Origin: Capsulimonas sp.
Lineage (GTDB): Bacteria > Armatimonadota > Armatimonadia > Armatimonadales > Capsulimonadaceae
Direction of reading: 5' to 3'
Length of the DNA stretch: 7,277 nucleotides
Assembly (NCBI GenBank): GCA_025963815.1
Contig: JAOQAA010000705.1
Coordinates: 1 to 7,277, forward strand
The first letter of the stretch is position 1; each line of letters starts with the position of its first letter. Position numbers and translations under genes: made by a program. This document shows, piece after piece, positions 5,173 to 7,277 of this stretch. The notes beneath the pieces were generated by a model. It searched no databases, had not been told where the DNA came from, and saw nothing but the letters and a program-made list of their open reading frames with translations.

Positions 5173-7277
5173 TTACCTGCCCAGTTCGACCTGAGCGGAC
5201 TGCGAGGATCCGTTGGCTGCCGCCGTGACGGTTACCGCGAGGAAGTCCGACGTCGAGCGCGACACTATCCGGAACGTCTCTGACGTATCGCCGGCGGGAA
5301 TAACGAACGAGTAAACGAAGAGCTGCGGGTCACTGCTGGTCATAACAACCGTCAAGCCCCCGGCGGGCGCAGGCCCGGAAAGTGTTACCGTTCCGGTGGT
5401 GCGATTGCCGTAATGGTCCAGTACATGGAACGGGATCGAGATCGCCGTAATGGTCACCGGAGCGCTGATGTCCAGCGACGCCGTTTGCGTTGAGCCGTTG
5501 AGTGTTCCCGTGATCGTGATGGTCGTCGGGGTCGTGACGTACTTTGTGGCGATCGGGAAGTTGGCCGATGTCGCACCCGCGGGAATGAGGACCGGGAAGA
5601 CCTGCGCCGAGCTTGGGTCGCTGCTGGTGAGGTTAACGACTAATCCACCCGTTGGGGCCGGGCTGGAGATCGTCGCCGTTCCTACAGGTCGTACACCGCC
5701 AATTACCGAGTTCGGCGTAATGGAGATACTGGACAGCGTGATCGTGGGCTTCACGGTGACGGAAACTGTCTGAGAATAGTTGTTGAGCGTCGCCTTGATT
5801 ATCGCGGTGACGTCAACAAAGGTCGATCGTGCGATCATCGGGAATGTCGCGGAGGTTGCGCCGGCCGGGATCACAAGCGAGTAGACGAAGAGCGCGGGAT
5901 CGCTGCTTGTCAGAATGACGACCAGCCCCCCAGCGGGCGCAGGATTCGAAATCGTCACTGTCCCGGAACTGCGGTTACCGACGTAAAGGGTGCTCTGGGC
6001 AACCGTGATCTGTGTGACGATGGTTGGAACGGTGATCGCGAGCGTCGCCGTCTGCGTGGTTCCGTTGAGCGCCGCCGTGATTGTGACGGTCGTTGCGGGA
6101 ACGTACTTTGTGGCGATCGGGAAGTTGGCCGATGTCGCACCCGCGGGAATGAGGACCGGGAAGACCTGCGCCGAGCTTGGATCGCTGCTGGTAAGGTTAA
6201 CGACTGTCCCGCCGGCCGGCGCTGCGTCGCTGATGGTCACAGTTCCCACGGGGCGCACGCCCGCGAGCACTGAGGTTGGAGTGATCGACAGGCCGGTCAC
6301 CGAGACCGCCGGAGTGACATCCAGCGTCGCGGATTGTGAGATGCTGTCCAGCGTCGCCGTAATGGTCGCGGTCGCCGCCGCGCTGATATAACGAGTAGCG
6401 ATCGGGAAGGTCGCCGAAGATGCTCCGGCAGGTATCTCCGCCGTAGTGTAGGTATAGGCCGTCGCGGTATCGCTGCTGGACAGACTGACGGTCAGGCCGC
6501 CTGCCGGTGCGGGGGCGGTAAGAGTAATCGTGCCTACGGGCCGAACGCCCGCCACCACCGAGTTTGGAGTGATGGAGACACCGGACAAAACCGGTATTGG
6601 TAAAGTCGCGGTCGCGGACGCCTGGGCCGAATTCGCGCTCTCCAGACCATTGTTCGTCGCGGATACGACGTAGTAGTACGTGGTTCCGCCCTGCGCGGTG
6701 AGATCGACATAACCCGGTGTCGCGACCGTATCGATATTGGTATACGAGCCGCCGTCCGTGGTGGATCGCTTGATCGTATAGCTCATGGCATTGGCGGAGG
6801 CGGTCCAGGTCAGAGTGACCTGATTGTCGCCGCCGGTCGCGGTCAAGTCGGTCGGAACGCCCGCCGGATCGGGGGCCAGAGCGGCAAACATGTTGGCGCC
6901 GTTGAACGATCCCAGGCCCGTCGAGTTATCATAACCGGTCGTGGCGGAGTAGAACAGGTTCGTGCTGTTGTCATTGATGTCGTGGAAGACGCTGTTGTAA
7001 GACGGTCCGGTCCCCAGCGCATAGAGTGCCGGGTGGAGGTATCCGAGCGTGCTGCGGCCGTCCGTTACGCGCTTTTGGTTGACGAGGGCCGCAAATGCAG
7101 ACCACAGCGGCGCTGCGGCGCTAGTGCCGCCGGCGACATACCAGCCGCCGTTCCAACGAACAGAGTACCCAGTGTTACTGTCGGCGCAGAGAGCAACATC
7201 CGGCACGTTGCGCGCAATGCTGGAAAGACCAAGCGTTCCCTGATAGTCCGGCTTGGCCCAGATCGAGCTGATGCCGC
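5173..7277 (-). CDS. S53 (sedolisin-type) secreted peptidase with FN3 and five Ig-like repeats (5' partial)
   Basis: The frame is open from the right edge (first complete codon 7273-7275) to TAA at 5173-5175, about 700 residues; the GTG at 7204-7206 is internal. Numbering from it, the C-terminal part of a sedolisin catalytic domain is visible. VPDVALCADSNTGY leads to the nucleophile motif GGTSAAAPLW (Ser29, codon 7120-7122), then LGYLHPALYAL, then FHDINDN and GYDNSTGLGS. Asp76 and Asp93 there match the family calcium site. The Glu and Asp of the catalytic set, the prodomain and the signal peptide would lie beyond 7277. Residues 116-204 form a fibronectin type III domain (WTASANAMSYTIKRS, then YYYVVSATN). 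Residues 206-677 form five Ig-like repeats of about 94 residues. Sedolisins are acid-active secreted endopeptidases; the repeats probably bind a surface or polymer. No C-terminal anchor or sorting signal is seen. The GTS-AAAP context fits S53 better than subtilisin S8. Confidence 0.92.
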   Translation of the reverse strand, partial: GISSIWAKPDYQGTLGLSSIARNVPDVALCADSNTGYSVRWNGGWYVAGGTSAAAPLWSAFAALVNQKRVTDGRSTLGYLHPALYALGTGPSYNSVFHDINDNSTNLFYSATTGYDNSTGLGSFNGANMFAALAPDPAGVPTDLTATGGDNQVTLTWTASANAMSYTIKRSTTDGGSYTNIDTVATPGYVDLTAQGGTTYYYVVSATNNGLESANSAQASATATLPIPVLSGVSITPNSVVAGVRPVGTITLTAPAPAGGLTVSLSSSDTATAYTYTTAEIPAGASSATFPIATRYISAAATATITATLDSISQSATLDVTPAVSVTGLSITPTSVLAGVRPVGTVTISDAAPAGGTVVNLTSSDPSSAQVFPVLIPAGATSANFPIATKYVPATTVTITAALNGTTQTATLAITVPTIVTQITVAQSTLYVGNRSSGTVTISNPAPAGGLVVILTSSDPALFVYSLVIPAGATSATFPMIARSTFVDVTAIIKATLNNYSQTVSVTVKPTITLSSISITPNSVIGGVRPVGTATISSPAPTGGLVVNLTSSDPSSAQVFPVLIPAGATSANFPIATKYVTTPTTITITGTLNGSTQTASLDISAPVTITAISIPFHVLDHYGNRTTGTVTLSGPAPAGGLTVVMTSSDPQLFVYSFVIPAGDTSETFRIVSRSTSDFLAVTVTAAANGSSQSAQVELGR
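5537..5616. repeat. 80-nt exact direct repeat, copy 1 (Ig-like unit 4)
   Basis: This block is identical base for base to 6101-6180, 564 bp away. Similarity continues to 5641 with only two mismatches (5617 and 5629 against 6181 and 6193). It encodes the QVFPVLIPAGATSANFPIAT-type block of Ig-like unit 4 on the minus strand. Confidence 0.93.
6101..6180. repeat. 80-nt exact direct repeat, copy 2 (Ig-like unit 2)
   Basis: This is the second copy of the block at 5537-5616, with near-identity extending to 6205. The 564-bp spacing equals exactly 188 codons, or two 94-residue domains, so the copies are in the same register of the repeat array. Confidence 0.93.
6595..6861 (-). other. Fibronectin type III domain of the S53 protease
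   Basis: About 89 residues directly follow the catalytic domain and show the FN3 pattern: PTDLTATGGDNQVTLTWTAS at the start, SYTIKRSTTDGGSYTNI in the middle, and TTYYYVVSATNNGLES at the end, with the expected Trp and the Tyr-rich F strand. It links the protease core to the Ig-like tail and is common in bacterial extracellular hydrolases. Confidence 0.8.

Larger units (their letters stand above)
5176..6588 (-). repeat. Five tandem Ig-like repeats (about 94 aa each)
   Basis: On the minus strand the units occupy roughly 6304-6588, 6022-6303, 5740-6021, 5458-5739 and 5176-5457. Shared landmarks are G-T-[VIA]-T-[IL]-S, PAPAGGL-x-V, SSDP, IPAG-[AD]-[TS]-S-x-[TN]-F, and a final SQ-[ST]-x-x-x-x-V-type strand. 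Units 2 and 4 share GVRPVGT and PSSAQVFPVLIPAGATSANF. Units 3 and 5 share GNR and an LFVYS-x-VIPAG block. The order is therefore A-B-A-B for units 2-5, with unit 1 closest to the A type. The fold is inferred from the beta-strand pattern. Confidence 0.82.

Noticed and set aside
5450..6391. Two plus-strand ORFs (107 and 133 aa) that resemble each other
   Set aside because: Their similarity only reflects the duplicated Ig-like units read on the wrong strand.

Overview
The window is GC-rich bacterial DNA carrying five protein-coding genes and no RNA gene, insertion sequence or CRISPR array that I can see. The mix is a PdxS-type vitamin B6 enzyme, a SanA-like membrane protein, a multi-domain sedolisin (S53) protease with Ig-like tails, a PA14 protein and an exported ankyrin protein. 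It suggests a free-living, high-GC environmental bacterium with a large secretome. Armatimonadota or a similarly secretome-rich phylum would fit, but nothing here fixes the taxon.

Left third (1-3417, + strand). A 5'-truncated gene reads open from base 2 to 1894. It encodes a silk-like array of G-x-G-x tetrapeptides, then a Pro/Lys-rich linker, then a C-terminal PA14 domain. The first in-frame ATG (719) is internal, so a start-codon-based call would lose the glycine-rich half. Its stop overlaps by 4 nt the TTG start of a second gene, which encodes a putatively exported protein of thirteen contiguous 33-residue ankyrin units. The two are very probably one operon whose products act outside the cytoplasm. 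A 12-bp hairpin with A/T tracts on both sides (3444-3470) ends this operon and also the convergent pdxS.

Middle (3485-5084). pdxS on the minus strand (pyridoxal 5'-phosphate synthase lyase subunit) and a sanA-like DUF218 gene on the plus strand diverge from a shared CATG, so their start codons overlap if the ATG of the latter is used. A plausible sigma70 promoter for pdxS, and two abutting 15-nt palindromes, then lie inside the 5' end of the sanA-like reading frame. pdxT is not adjacent to pdxS.

Right third (5102-7277). A second hairpin with A and T flanks (5102-5136) separates the sanA-like gene from a convergent, 5'-truncated minus-strand gene. That gene encodes the C-terminal part of an S53 catalytic domain (GGTSAAAP serine motif), one fibronectin type III domain and five Ig-like repeats. 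Repeats 2-3 and 4-5 are related as a two-domain unit and carry an exact 80-nt DNA repeat 564 bp apart.

Most of the window is recognisable. The least ordinary element is the GAGX-array/PA14 protein translationally coupled to an exported ankyrin protein.
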